Shown piece after piece: positions 1 through 5,154 of a stretch of DNA of 6,317 nt (positions are counted from its first letter, which is position 1; each line of letters opens with the position of its first letter). The position numbers were made by a program, and so were the translations under genes. A model generated the notes under the pieces. It was not told where the DNA came from. It saw nothing but the letters and a program-made list of their open reading frames with translations, and searched no databases. Source of the DNA: CTSoil-075 sp964292325 (lineage in GTDB: Bacteria > Bacillota > Negativicutes > DSM-13327). Where the stretch lies: positions 1-6,317 of the forward strand of contig CAXYVG010000156.1 of the NCBI GenBank assembly GCA_964292325.1, given 5' to 3'.

Positions 1-81
1 TTTATTTTTCTTTTTGATTCTCTATTCGTTCCTTTTTGTTTGCCGGCATGATAAAAAAGCTGTTTTTATTAGTGTTTCGCA

Positions 82-960
82 TCAAAACATTTCAATTGTA
101 AATTTCAGGATTTTTTCCCTGCTTTTTTGCAAACAAATCATGCCATCTTTCTCTTCTAGTGATCCGATTTCACCCGCAATATCAGGTAATCCGTAGAATG
201 GCTCGATACAAACAAACGGAGCATCTATTGTTTCTTTTGTCCATAGGCATAGGTAGGGGAAATCAGTCATATGCACGCTAACGCCATGCTTGCCTTTTGA
301 TGACGTCAATGTGACGGTCTCAATGTCTGCTTCATCAATGATGATAAGACCCTCACGAAATACTTCATGGCTCATTGGTAATGCCCCATTTTTCATTGCT
401 GCGAATGGTTTTTTGCCACCCTTTCGGAATGGCGCTGGACCAATTTCGAAAAATTCCACATTTTTTTGGGGATTTATTGTGATTGTGTAGTCTTCATACG
501 TCCCTTCACCATTCATCGGCACGTTAAAGCCTGGATGGCCCCCTACTGAGAACGGCATCATTTCTTCAGAATGATTTTCCACCTTATATGCTGTTTCCAA
601 TTTATTGTCCGTTAATGTGTAAGTAACCGAGTATACAAACTCATATGGATAAATCGCCTTCGTTTCTTTGTTTGCTCTTAAAGTGAAGGTTGCTTTTGTA
701 TCCGTTTTTTCCGTCACTTCTAATTCTGATATCTTTACAAAACCATGTTGTGGTAATTCATATGTTTTACTATTTTTTATGTGTTTATGTTCGTTCAAAC
801 GACCGATGATGGGAAATAAATTTGGTGCATGGCTAGACCAAACATTAGGATCTCCACCCCACAGATAATCAAAGCCTTCTTTTTTATTGTATATTTTTTG
901 AAGTTCTGCTCCTTTTGTAGCTATCTCTACTAAAAGGTATTCATTTTCTAATAGGACCAT
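82..960 (-). CDS. LacX-like aldose 1-epimerase (galactose mutarotase) family protein
   Basis: The 292-aa product belongs to the galactose mutarotase-like superfamily, LacX-like branch, which usually runs about 290 aa. Members interconvert alpha and beta anomers of aldoses or sugar phosphates in the cytoplasm; the exact substrate of LacX proteins is not well settled. Visible signatures are an IIGR motif (residues 51-54), QHGF (71-74, H72), GGHPGF (140-145, H142) and CIEPF near the C-terminus (E253). The two histidines and the glutamate are the expected catalytic residues by family analogy. There is no signal peptide. The ATG at 960 is preceded by a strong GGAGGGG site about 7 nt upstream. The gene follows lacB on the same strand after a gap of about 160 bp that contains a possible terminator, so it may be read through or have its own weak promoter. 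Proximity to lacAB mirrors lacX in lactococcal lac operons. Family assignment is firm; substrate is inferred. Confidence 0.9.
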   Translation of the reverse strand: MVLLENEYLLVEIATKGAELQKIYNKKEGFDYLWGGDPNVWSSHAPNLFPIIGRLNEHKHIKNSKTYELPQHGFVKISELEVTEKTDTKATFTLRANKETKAIYPYEFVYSVTYTLTDNKLETAYKVENHSEEMMPFSVGGHPGFNVPMNGEGTYEDYTITINPQKNVEFFEIGPAPFRKGGKKPFAAMKNGALPMSHEVFREGLIIIDEADIETVTLTSSKGKHGVSVHMTDFPYLCLWTKETIDAPFVCIEPFYGLPDIAGEIGSLEEKDGMICLQKSREKILKFTIEMF

Positions 961-1013
961 TATGTCCCCTCCAATAATATTATTCTCACCTATTGCATAC
1001 TATTCATATCTTG

Positions 1014-1048
1014 AAAAAAAGGAGCGGTATACGATTCGAACTATCTCC
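1014..1048 (-). terminator. Possible weak intrinsic terminator downstream of lacB
   Basis: Read on the minus strand, GGAG (1048-1045) can pair with CTCC (1024-1021), and an inner ATA/TAT pairing is possible. This is followed at once by seven T residues (1020-1014). The stem is short and interrupted, so termination would be partial at best. Its position between lacB and the epimerase gene suits a transcript-attenuating site. The same bases look like a tRNA 3' end, which offers another explanation. Confidence 0.35.
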
Positions 1049-1073
1049 TGACCGAACACTGGTGCTAGCCACC
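1021..1073 (-). pseudogene. tRNA-like 3' fragment (possible pseudo-tRNA or attachment-site scar)
   Basis: On the minus strand the order of elements resembles the 3' two-thirds of a tRNA: a D-loop-like GGTGGCTAGCACC (1073-1061), a spacer where the anticodon arm would be, a T-loop-like AGTTCGAATC (1042-1033), an acceptor-like ACCGCTCC (1028-1021), then a T-run. The T-stem strands do not pair as they stand; one added base in the 5' strand would make ATACG pair with CGTAT. I find no 5' acceptor strand complementary to CCGCTCC. It is therefore not a functional tRNA. It could be a decayed copy, a remnant left by an integrating element, or a chance likeness. Confidence 0.25.
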
Positions 1074-1124
1074 GAAATTTCTGGAAATGGGAGACTTCTT
1101 TCGGAAAAACGTCAAAATAACTGA

Positions 1125-1646
1125 TCAATCGTGATAGAATCCTTCAGACCATTTCTTCATTTCTTCATCGAATAAATGTTCGTTTATTTCAGTATTTGTT
1201 TCTTTTTCAGGTGCAATAGCATTAATTTTTTCAATTAATTTTTTATTTTCAGGTGTTTCTACATACTCGGTATTAATAAAAGCGTTTATAATTTCAAAAA
1301 TCAAGTTCTTCCCAACAATCATGCCTCCAAAACCAATTACATTTGCATTCAATTCTTTTTTTGCATAAACCGCACTTGTAACATCTCTTACTAAGGCAGC
1401 TCTAGCACCAGGTACTTTATCTGCTGCAGTTGTGATCCCAACCCCTGTGCCACAAAGTGTGATTCCCAATTCTGCTTTTTTTGATACTACGGCTTCTGCC
1501 ACTTTTTTTCCAAAAATTGGATAATGTGTACGGGTAAAATCATATGTTCCAACATCAATTACTTCGTGCCCTTGTTGTTTCAAGTAATCCGATACCGCAA
1601 TCTTAACATCTGTGACAATGTGGTCACATCCTAATGAAATAATCAT
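1125..1646 (-). CDS. lacB: Galactose-6-phosphate isomerase subunit LacB
   Basis: The 173-aa product is the B subunit of heteromeric galactose-6-phosphate isomerase, which converts D-galactose 6-phosphate to D-tagatose 6-phosphate in the cytoplasmic tagatose pathway. It belongs to the RpiB/LacA/LacB family and is close to the usual 171-172 aa. Hallmarks are the N-terminal GCDHIVTD (D8, H9), THYPIFGKKVAEAV (about 40-53), the active-site loop CGTGVGI (C65), and LNANVIGFGG (about 99-108). The C-terminus ends in a typical LacB-type tail (GFYHD). An upstream in-frame ATG at 1661 overlaps the Shine-Dalgarno sequence, so I use the ATG at 1646, which has GGAGG at a normal distance. LacA lies 38 bp upstream on the same strand, so the two subunits are almost certainly cotranscribed. 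All motifs expected for an active LacB are present. Confidence 0.96.
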   Translation of the reverse strand: MIISLGCDHIVTDVKIAVSDYLKQQGHEVIDVGTYDFTRTHYPIFGKKVAEAVVSKKAELGITLCGTGVGITTAADKVPGARAALVRDVTSAVYAKKELNANVIGFGGMIVGKNLIFEIINAFINTEYVETPENKKLIEKINAIAPEKETNTEINEHLFDEEMKKWSEGFYHD

Positions 1647-1652
1647 TTTTCT

Positions 1653-1660
1653 TTCCTCCA
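1653..1660 (-). promoter_or_regulatory. Ribosome binding site that sets the lacB start
   Basis: TGGAGGAA on the minus strand lies 6 nt (7-8 nt from the GGAGG core) before the ATG at 1646. The longer in-frame ATG at 1661 is part of this same motif and has no site of its own, so the shorter protein is preferred. Confidence 0.8.
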
Positions 1661-1684
1661 TTTTCCATGTTGTTTATTTTGTTA

Positions 1685-2113
1685 TTACAGCATCTTATTT
1701 AACATATCAACTCGGACTTGATGTCTACCAGCTGCATAATCAGCATGAATATAATATTTAACTAAATTAACAGCTAAATCTTTGCCCACCACACCTGAAC
1801 CAATAGTAATCGCTTTTGCACCATTGTGTTCGCGTGTCATTTTTGACGAATTTTCATCCGTAACGTTTGCGGCAATCATTCCTTTTATTTTATTTGCTGC
1901 CATGTAAGAACCAACGCCAAATTGATCAATTATAATACCTGTGCTATCTTCATCCTTTAAGACTGCTGCTGAAACTGCAAGAGCGGCCTCAACAAAATCT
2001 GCAGCGGGGGTTTCAGACAAATCAATCACTTCAAAGCCCTCTTCTTTAATAACTTTCTTTAACAATTCTTTTAATTCAAAACCTGCTTTATCTGCACCTA
2101 ATACAATACTCAT
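1685..2113 (-). CDS. lacA: Galactose-6-phosphate isomerase subunit LacA
   Basis: The 142-aa product is the A subunit of galactose-6-phosphate isomerase, partner of LacB. Length matches the family (about 141-142 aa). It starts with MSIVLGADKAG and carries DFVEAALAV (39-47), IIIDQFGVGSYM (60-71), TKIKGMIAA-like NKIKGMIAANVTDE (74-87), MTREHN (92-97), and the hallmark C-terminal GRHQVRVDMLNKM (129-141). As is normal for LacA, the loop that holds a cysteine in LacB/RpiB has DQF instead, so activity depends on the heteromer. The ATG at 2113 follows GGAGGGG at 7 nt. The reading frame stays open upstream, with an in-frame ATG at 2176 that also has a plausible ribosome site (AAGGTGG); this would add 21 residues absent from known LacA proteins, so I keep the short form. 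First gene of the minus-strand transcript, divergent from the PTS genes. Confidence 0.95.
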   Translation of the reverse strand: MSIVLGADKAGFELKELLKKVIKEEGFEVIDLSETPAADFVEAALAVSAAVLKDEDSTGIIIDQFGVGSYMAANKIKGMIAANVTDENSSKMTREHNGAKAITIGSGVVGKDLAVNLVKYYIHADYAAGRHQVRVDMLNKML

Positions 2114-2120
2114 TTTTCTT

Positions 2121-2127
2121 CCCCTCC
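2121..2127 (-). promoter_or_regulatory. Ribosome binding site for the preferred lacA start
   Basis: GGAGGGG on the minus strand ends 7 nt before the ATG at 2113. It supports the family-length LacA over the longer in-frame start at 2176, which has its own AAGGTGG (2190-2184). Confidence 0.8.
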
Positions 2128-2177
2128 ATGATCTAATCGATAACTGACAATTAGTATATTTATTCTTTACACACATT

Positions 2178-2206
2178 AATTTACCACCTTTATCGAACAG
2201 TGTCAA
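2178..2206 (-). promoter_or_regulatory. Candidate lacA(B) promoter
   Basis: On the minus strand there is a perfect -35 TTGACA (2206-2201), a 17-bp spacer, and TAAATT (2183-2178) as a 4/6 -10 with an upstream TG (TGGTAAATT), an extended -10 arrangement. Transcription would begin near 2171, about 58 nt before the lacA ATG. The -35 and spacer lie within the tandem repeat that carries TGTTCG boxes, so a repressor bound there would block the polymerase. The call conflicts with use of the ATG at 2176. Confidence 0.5.
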
Positions 2207-2223
2207 AATCGAACAGTGTCAAA
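2192..2223. repeat. Two tandem 16-bp repeats carrying CGAACA, candidate LacR operator
   Basis: The unit ATCGAACAGTGTCAAA occurs twice head to tail with no mismatch (2192-2207, 2208-2223). A third CGAACA sits at 2230-2235 in a different context. Read on the minus strand each unit gives TTTGACACTGTTCGAT, combining a -35-like TTGACA and a TGTTCG box. TGTTCG/CGAACA is a half-site type known from DeoR-family regulators such as GlpR. Its placement over the lacA promoter suggests the operator of the LacR-like repressor encoded in the window; that assignment is inference. Confidence 0.55.
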
Positions 2224-2402
2224 AATTTACGAACATTTTTTCACTTCACAAAAGATTTTGTCTTGATTCAATACGTCCAGCTCTTTAATAAGCCATCATA
2301 CGGGCAATTAGGATGTTCATAATCCAATCCCTCTATATAAACTGAACTTAATATTCACAATGCCTTTATCATATTTATACAAAATAAAAATTTTTCAGTA
2401 AT
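2224..2402. other. Central part of the divergent lacA / PTS control region
   Basis: I see no gene here. It contains the third CGAACA box (2230-2235), a small palindrome ACAAAA-GA-TTTTGT (2248-2261), and otherwise AT-rich sequence with no convincing additional promoter. It separates the lacA promoter from the cre and promoter of the PTS genes, so a DNA-looping repressor could bridge both sides, but nothing in the sequence proves that. Confidence 0.4.
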
Positions 2403-2416
2403 TGAAAACGTTGACA
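2403..2416 (+). promoter_or_regulatory. cre site (CcpA catabolite-repression operator)
   Basis: TGAAAACGTTGACA matches the CcpA operator consensus TGWAANCGNTNWCA at every specified position. Its last six bases are the -35 hexamer of the PTS promoter, so CcpA bound here should exclude RNA polymerase. This predicts strong glucose repression of the EII genes. The minus-strand lacA start is more than 200 bp away, so an effect on lacAB is less certain. Confidence 0.88.
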
Positions 2417-2439
2417 TCCCCTGTATAAGCGTATATAAT
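2411..2439 (+). promoter_or_regulatory. Consensus sigma-A promoter for the Gat PTS genes
   Basis: A perfect TTGACA (2411-2416), a 17-bp spacer and a perfect TATAAT (2434-2439) form a full-consensus vegetative promoter. Transcription should start near 2446, leaving a leader of about 45 nt before the EIIA ATG. Such a strong promoter is expected to be held down by repressors, here CcpA at the overlapping cre and probably the LacR-like protein. Confidence 0.9.
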
Positions 2440-2448
2440 CAAAAATGT

Positions 2449-2478
2449 AAAACAAAAACAAATAAAAACAAACAAAAA
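2449..2478 (+). promoter_or_regulatory. A-rich leader with repeated AAAACAAA, possible DeoR-type operator
   Basis: AAAACAAA occurs at 2449-2456, 2455-2462 and 2465-2472, followed by another ACAAAAA. Short A/C direct repeats like this are used by some Firmicute DeoR-family regulators. They lie just downstream of the predicted start, a common repressor position. An unstructured A-rich leader that aids translation is the simple alternative. The EIIA ribosome site AAAGGTGG (2476-2483) follows directly. Confidence 0.3.
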
Positions 2479-2492
2479 GGTGGCTGACGGAA

Positions 2493-2984
2493 ATGGGAAC
2501 TGAAATAGAAACTGAACATTTGTTCTTTAAAGACTCAATCTTTATCACTCAAAAAAAATCTGTGGAAGAGATTTTCAAAGAAATAAGTACTCAGTTAGTA
2601 GCAAAAAAATTAGTGAAGGATAACTTTTTTGAGAATTTATTAATTCGAGAAAAAAATTTCCCTACTGGTTTAGATTTATCTGTTATCGATTCTTCTTTAC
2701 CTAATATTGCTATTCCACATACCGAGGGAGAATTTGTAAATACTCGACGTGTTGTACCAATTAAATTAATGTACCCGGTAACATTCAATAATATGATAGA
2801 CCCTACTAAACAAGTAGAAGTTAATTTTTTATTCATGATTTTAAATAACGATCCTGTTGGTCAAGCAAATGTATTATCAGAAATAATGGGTTTCTTATCC
2901 AAAGTTAAACCTAAAGAATTGAAAGATTTCTTCAACTATACCTGTGAAGAAAGTATTCTCAATTTTTTAAATGAAAATTTTTAA
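2493..2984 (+). CDS. gatA: PTS EIIA component, galactitol/fructose-type (Gat family)
   Basis: The 163-aa cytoplasmic product matches the PTS EIIA type 2 domain (fructose/mannitol family, Gat-like branch, usually about 150 aa). It accepts a phosphoryl group from HPr on a histidine and passes it to EIIB. The expected site is H76 in NIAIPHTEGEF (71-81), preceded by a FxxxLLxREKxFPTGL-like stretch (about 46-60). A conserved VEVNFLFMIL strand (about 109-118) and an alpha-helical C-terminus complete the domain. The ATG follows AAAGGTGG at a 9-nt spacing. First gene of the PTS transcript, directly behind the consensus promoter, and 35 bp before EIIB. Because lacAB lie opposite, the sugar is more likely galactose than galactitol; the gatA name reflects the family, not proven substrate. 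Confidence 0.88.
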   Translation: MGTEIETEHLFFKDSIFITQKKSVEEIFKEISTQLVAKKLVKDNFFENLLIREKNFPTGLDLSVIDSSLPNIAIPHTEGEFVNTRRVVPIKLMYPVTFNNMIDPTKQVEVNFLFMILNNDPVGQANVLSEIMGFLSKVKPKELKDFFNYTCEESILNFLNENF

Positions 2985-3006
2985 TCCAATCAAAATAACC
3001 TATAAT

Positions 3007-3012
3007 GGAGGA
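3007..3012 (+). promoter_or_regulatory. Ribosome binding site that sets the EIIB start
   Basis: GGAGGA ends 7 nt before the ATG at 3020. The longer in-frame ATG at 3005 overlaps this motif and has no site of its own, so translation from 3020 (MIKILAACGAG) is preferred. Confidence 0.8.
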
Positions 3013-3019
3013 ATTATTA

Positions 3020-3325
3020 ATGATTAAAATTTTAGCCGCATGTGGAGCAGGAGTTAATTCTAGTCATCAAATTAAAGATGCTATCGAAAGAGAATTAACA
3101 GATAGAGGATACAAAGTCCATGTAGATGCCGTAGTCATCAAAGATATTAGTGAAGATATGTTTAAGCATTATGACATCTTCACTCCCATCTCCGTTCCAA
3201 ATTTAGGTTTTAAAATTTCTATTCCGATTGTAGAAGCTGGCCCTATTCTTTACCGGATTCCAGCTTTGGCCGTACCTGTTTTTGATGAATTAGAAAAAGT
3301 TATTAAAAAAAATAAATTAGTCTAA
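3020..3325 (+). CDS. gatB: PTS EIIB component, galactitol-type (Gat family)
   Basis: The 101-aa cytoplasmic product is a Gat-type EIIB. It takes phosphate from EIIA on a cysteine and donates it to the sugar as it crosses EIIC. The N-terminal beta-strand and P-loop read MIKILAACGAGVNSS, with C8 the phosphorylated residue. The rest has the alternating strand/helix pattern of the family, including YDIFTPISVPNLG (about 52-64), and the length is normal (about 95-105 aa). The start is chosen from the GGAGGA site at 3007-3012. EIIA ends 35 bp upstream. Downstream the arrangement is unusual: EIIC begins 297 bp later rather than within a few tens of bases, because the gap holds a repeat-bounded insertion that begins at the EIIB stop codon. 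The insertion does not change the protein. Confidence 0.92.
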   Translation: MIKILAACGAGVNSSHQIKDAIERELTDRGYKVHVDAVVIKDISEDMFKHYDIFTPISVPNLGFKISIPIVEAGPILYRIPALAVPVFDELEKVIKKNKLV

Positions 3326-3327
3326 AG

Positions 3328-3473
3328 CCTAAATTATTCATACTTTTTATTGGACTGCTTCTAATGCTTCTCATGCCTACATTCCGCACCTTTTGGGTGT
3401 TCAACAAAGACGTGAAAAATGCTATTGTAGCAAGGCTAGTCGTAACTGCTTGAAATGGTATGAATAATTCAGG
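3328..3473. mobile_element. 146-bp MITE-like element or IS remnant with terminal inverted repeats
   Basis: The left end CCTAAATTATTCATAC (3328-3343) and right end GTATGAATAATTCAGG (3458-3473) are inverted repeats with one mismatch in 16. The flanks TAAAG (3323-3327) and TAAAA (3474-3478) could be a 5-bp target duplication with one mismatch. The left copy includes the EIIB stop codon. No transposase is encoded: the element is too short, and the open minus-strand frame through it resembles no transposase I know. Ends starting with CCT and a 4-5 bp duplication would be compatible with the IS1380 family, but I cannot confirm this. The 18-bp right end recurs at 5238-5255. Confidence 0.55.
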
Positions 3474-3608
3474 TAAAAGTTTACAAGATAATAAGTACCC
3501 TGCATTCCCTCTAGAATTATGACGTGAATTATGAAAAAAAGATTTAGATACAGGATTTTTCAATACCTCGTTATAACAATTCGGGAATCCAGGAAGTACT
3601 ACACAATG
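3474..3608. other. Unexplained remainder of the EIIB-EIIC gap
   Basis: No gene is supported here. Even without the 146-bp element the EIIB-EIIC gap would be about 146 bp, long for genes of one PTS operon, so further insertion or decay is likely. A small direct repeat GAATTATGA occurs at 3514-3522 and 3526-3534. A weak -10-like TATAAC lies near 3573 without a good -35. The EIIC ribosome site AGGAGGAG follows at 3609-3616. Confidence 0.35.
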
Positions 3609-3622
3609 AGGAGGAGTTTACA

Positions 3623-5068
3623 ATGATCGACGTAATCATAAAGTTTGCAAACTTAATTTTCCAGCCCCTAATCAATCTTGGTTCTGCACCAATGATGATG
3701 ATTCTCTTGACCATATTTGCTATGTTAATGGGAGTCAAATTTTCAAAAGCTTTAGAAGGTGGTTTAAAACTAGCCATTGCATTAACCGGTATGGGAATTG
3801 TCATTGGTATCTTAACAAGCGCATTTTCGGAAGCTTTACAAGCTTTTGTTGAAAATACAGGCATCCAACTTTCCGTTACCGACGTTGGTTGGGCACCATT
3901 AGCAACCATTACATGGGGATCTCCTTACACCTTATTTTTCTTACTTGTATTAGTTATTATCAATATGGTTATGTTAGCAATTAATAAAACGAACACGCTA
4001 GACGTGGATATCTTTAACTTCTGGCACCCAGCCCTATTAGGTATTATTATCCTCTATTATTCTAAAAATCTATTCGTCGCTACCTTATTCGTAGTATTTA
4101 TCGGTGTTCTTAAATTTATTAACTCTGATTTAATGAAACCGACTTTCAATGATTTATTGAGCATGCCTGATTCAAATCCGACCACCACAACCCATTTAAA
4201 CTTTATGTTAAACCCAGTTATCATGCTATTCGATACTATTTTTGAAAAATTCTTTTATAAACTTGATAAATACGATTTTAACGCAGCTGATTTAAACAAA
4301 AAAATTGGTTTTTGGGGATCAAAATTTGCCATTGGCTCTTATTTAGGTCTATTTGTAGGTTTGTTAGGACAACAATCTGTTTCACAAATTTTCTCTCTCG
4401 CTTTCACAGGTGCTGTATCTCTTGAACTATTCTCTCTTATCGGATCTTGGTTTATCGCCGCAGTAGAACCTTTGTCTCAAGGTCTAACTACTTTCATGGC
4501 AAAACGTTTTCCAGGCCGTCAATTCTACATTGGTATAGATTGGCCATTCCTTGGTGCTCGTGCAGAAATGTGGGCTGCAGCTAATGTATTAGCCCCTATC
4601 TTGTTGATAATGGCCATGTTCTTACCCGGAAATAGTATCCTTCCACTTGCTGGTATTATTGCAATTGGTTTAACTCCTGCATTATTAGTCGTTTGTCGTG
4701 GTAAGATGTTAAGAATGATTACAATTGGAGTATTTATGTTACCGATCTTCTTATGGTCAGGAACAATGATTGCTCCAATGATAACCCAAACAGCACAAAA
4801 CGTTGGTGCATTCCCCGCTAACTTAGCTTCAACTCAATTAATTTCCCACTCAACAAAAGAAGGTCCAATTGAAAGTATGCTAGCTGTATGGATTGGTAAA
4901 GCTATATCTAATCCACAAGTTCAAACAATTCTTTTAGCAGTAGGTGCGCTTGCTGTTTATTCTCTATTATTCGTATGGTATGCACATAAAATGAAACAAC
5001 GAAATCTAGCGTATAAGAACGCAGAAGAAGCTGCAAAAGTAGTAGTTGATTCTATTGATATAGCGTAA
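3623..5068 (+). CDS. gatC: PTS EIIC component, galactitol-type membrane permease (Gat family)
   Basis: The 481-aa integral membrane product is a Gat-family EIIC (PF03611-type), the channel that translocates the sugar and presents it to EIIB for phosphorylation. It is slightly longer than E. coli GatC (about 450 aa). Hydrophobic segments occur at about residues 22-38, 48-68, 101-120, 133-165, 236-250, 262-282, 320-357, 364-388 and 433-455. Conserved-looking features are ITWGSPYT (96-103) and GRQFYIGIDWPFLGARAEMWAAANVLAPI (298-326), which is typical of the family, followed by a polar, positively charged tail (MKQRNLAYKNAEEAAK). The ATG has AGGAGGAG 6 nt upstream. It lies 297 bp after EIIB across a repeat-bounded insertion, yet the frame is intact from end to end, so the gene looks functional. 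A palindrome 26 bp beyond the stop may terminate the operon. Confidence 0.93.
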   Translation: MIDVIIKFANLIFQPLINLGSAPMMMILLTIFAMLMGVKFSKALEGGLKLAIALTGMGIVIGILTSAFSEALQAFVENTGIQLSVTDVGWAPLATITWGSPYTLFFLLVLVIINMVMLAINKTNTLDVDIFNFWHPALLGIIILYYSKNLFVATLFVVFIGVLKFINSDLMKPTFNDLLSMPDSNPTTTTHLNFMLNPVIMLFDTIFEKFFYKLDKYDFNAADLNKKIGFWGSKFAIGSYLGLFVGLLGQQSVSQIFSLAFTGAVSLELFSLIGSWFIAAVEPLSQGLTTFMAKRFPGRQFYIGIDWPFLGARAEMWAAANVLAPILLIMAMFLPGNSILPLAGIIAIGLTPALLVVCRGKMLRMITIGVFMLPIFLWSGTMIAPMITQTAQNVGAFPANLASTQLISHSTKEGPIESMLAVWIGKAISNPQVQTILLAVGALAVYSLLFVWYAHKMKQRNLAYKNAEEAAKVVVDSIDIA

Positions 5069-5093
5069 ACCCGTATTTAAAAGATGCATATAA

Positions 5094-5154
5094 ATGAAAA
5101 TCACCTCCTTAATTTGATACGATAATCGTACCAAATTAAGGAGGTGCTTTTCAT
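5094..5154. terminator. 61-bp near-perfect palindrome, probable bidirectional terminator
   Basis: Two 30-nt arms (5094-5123 and 5125-5154) around a single central A match at 28 of 30 positions when one is reverse-complemented. The inner 22-nt arms have one mismatch, and the GC-richest part is CACCTCC/GGAGGTG. On the plus strand the stem is followed by CTTTTC, a short T-run, and on the minus strand by a similar one. It starts 26 bp after the EIIC stop, which suits termination of the PTS transcript. The unusual length, and the fact that it abuts an IS-end-like sequence at 5155, also allow a mobile-element origin. Confidence 0.6.

Noticed and set aside
50..72. Possible terminator after the epimerase gene (AAAAAGCTGTTTTT)
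   Set aside because: The pairing is almost all A-T and very short, so a stable hairpin is not expected.
2591..2836. Open minus-strand frame inside EIIA
   Set aside because: It is a shadow of the real EIIA gene, with no start signal or family resemblance.
3303..3563. Open minus-strand frame of 86 codons across the EIIB-EIIC gap, covering the MITE-like element
   Set aside because: No ribosome site, overlaps the EIIB 3' end on the other strand, and the product resembles neither a transposase nor any family I know. The openness is probably incidental.
3571..3909. Open minus-strand frame of 112 codons opposite the start of EIIC
   Set aside because: It is antisense to a clear membrane-protein gene with a strong ribosome site and has no recognisable domain.
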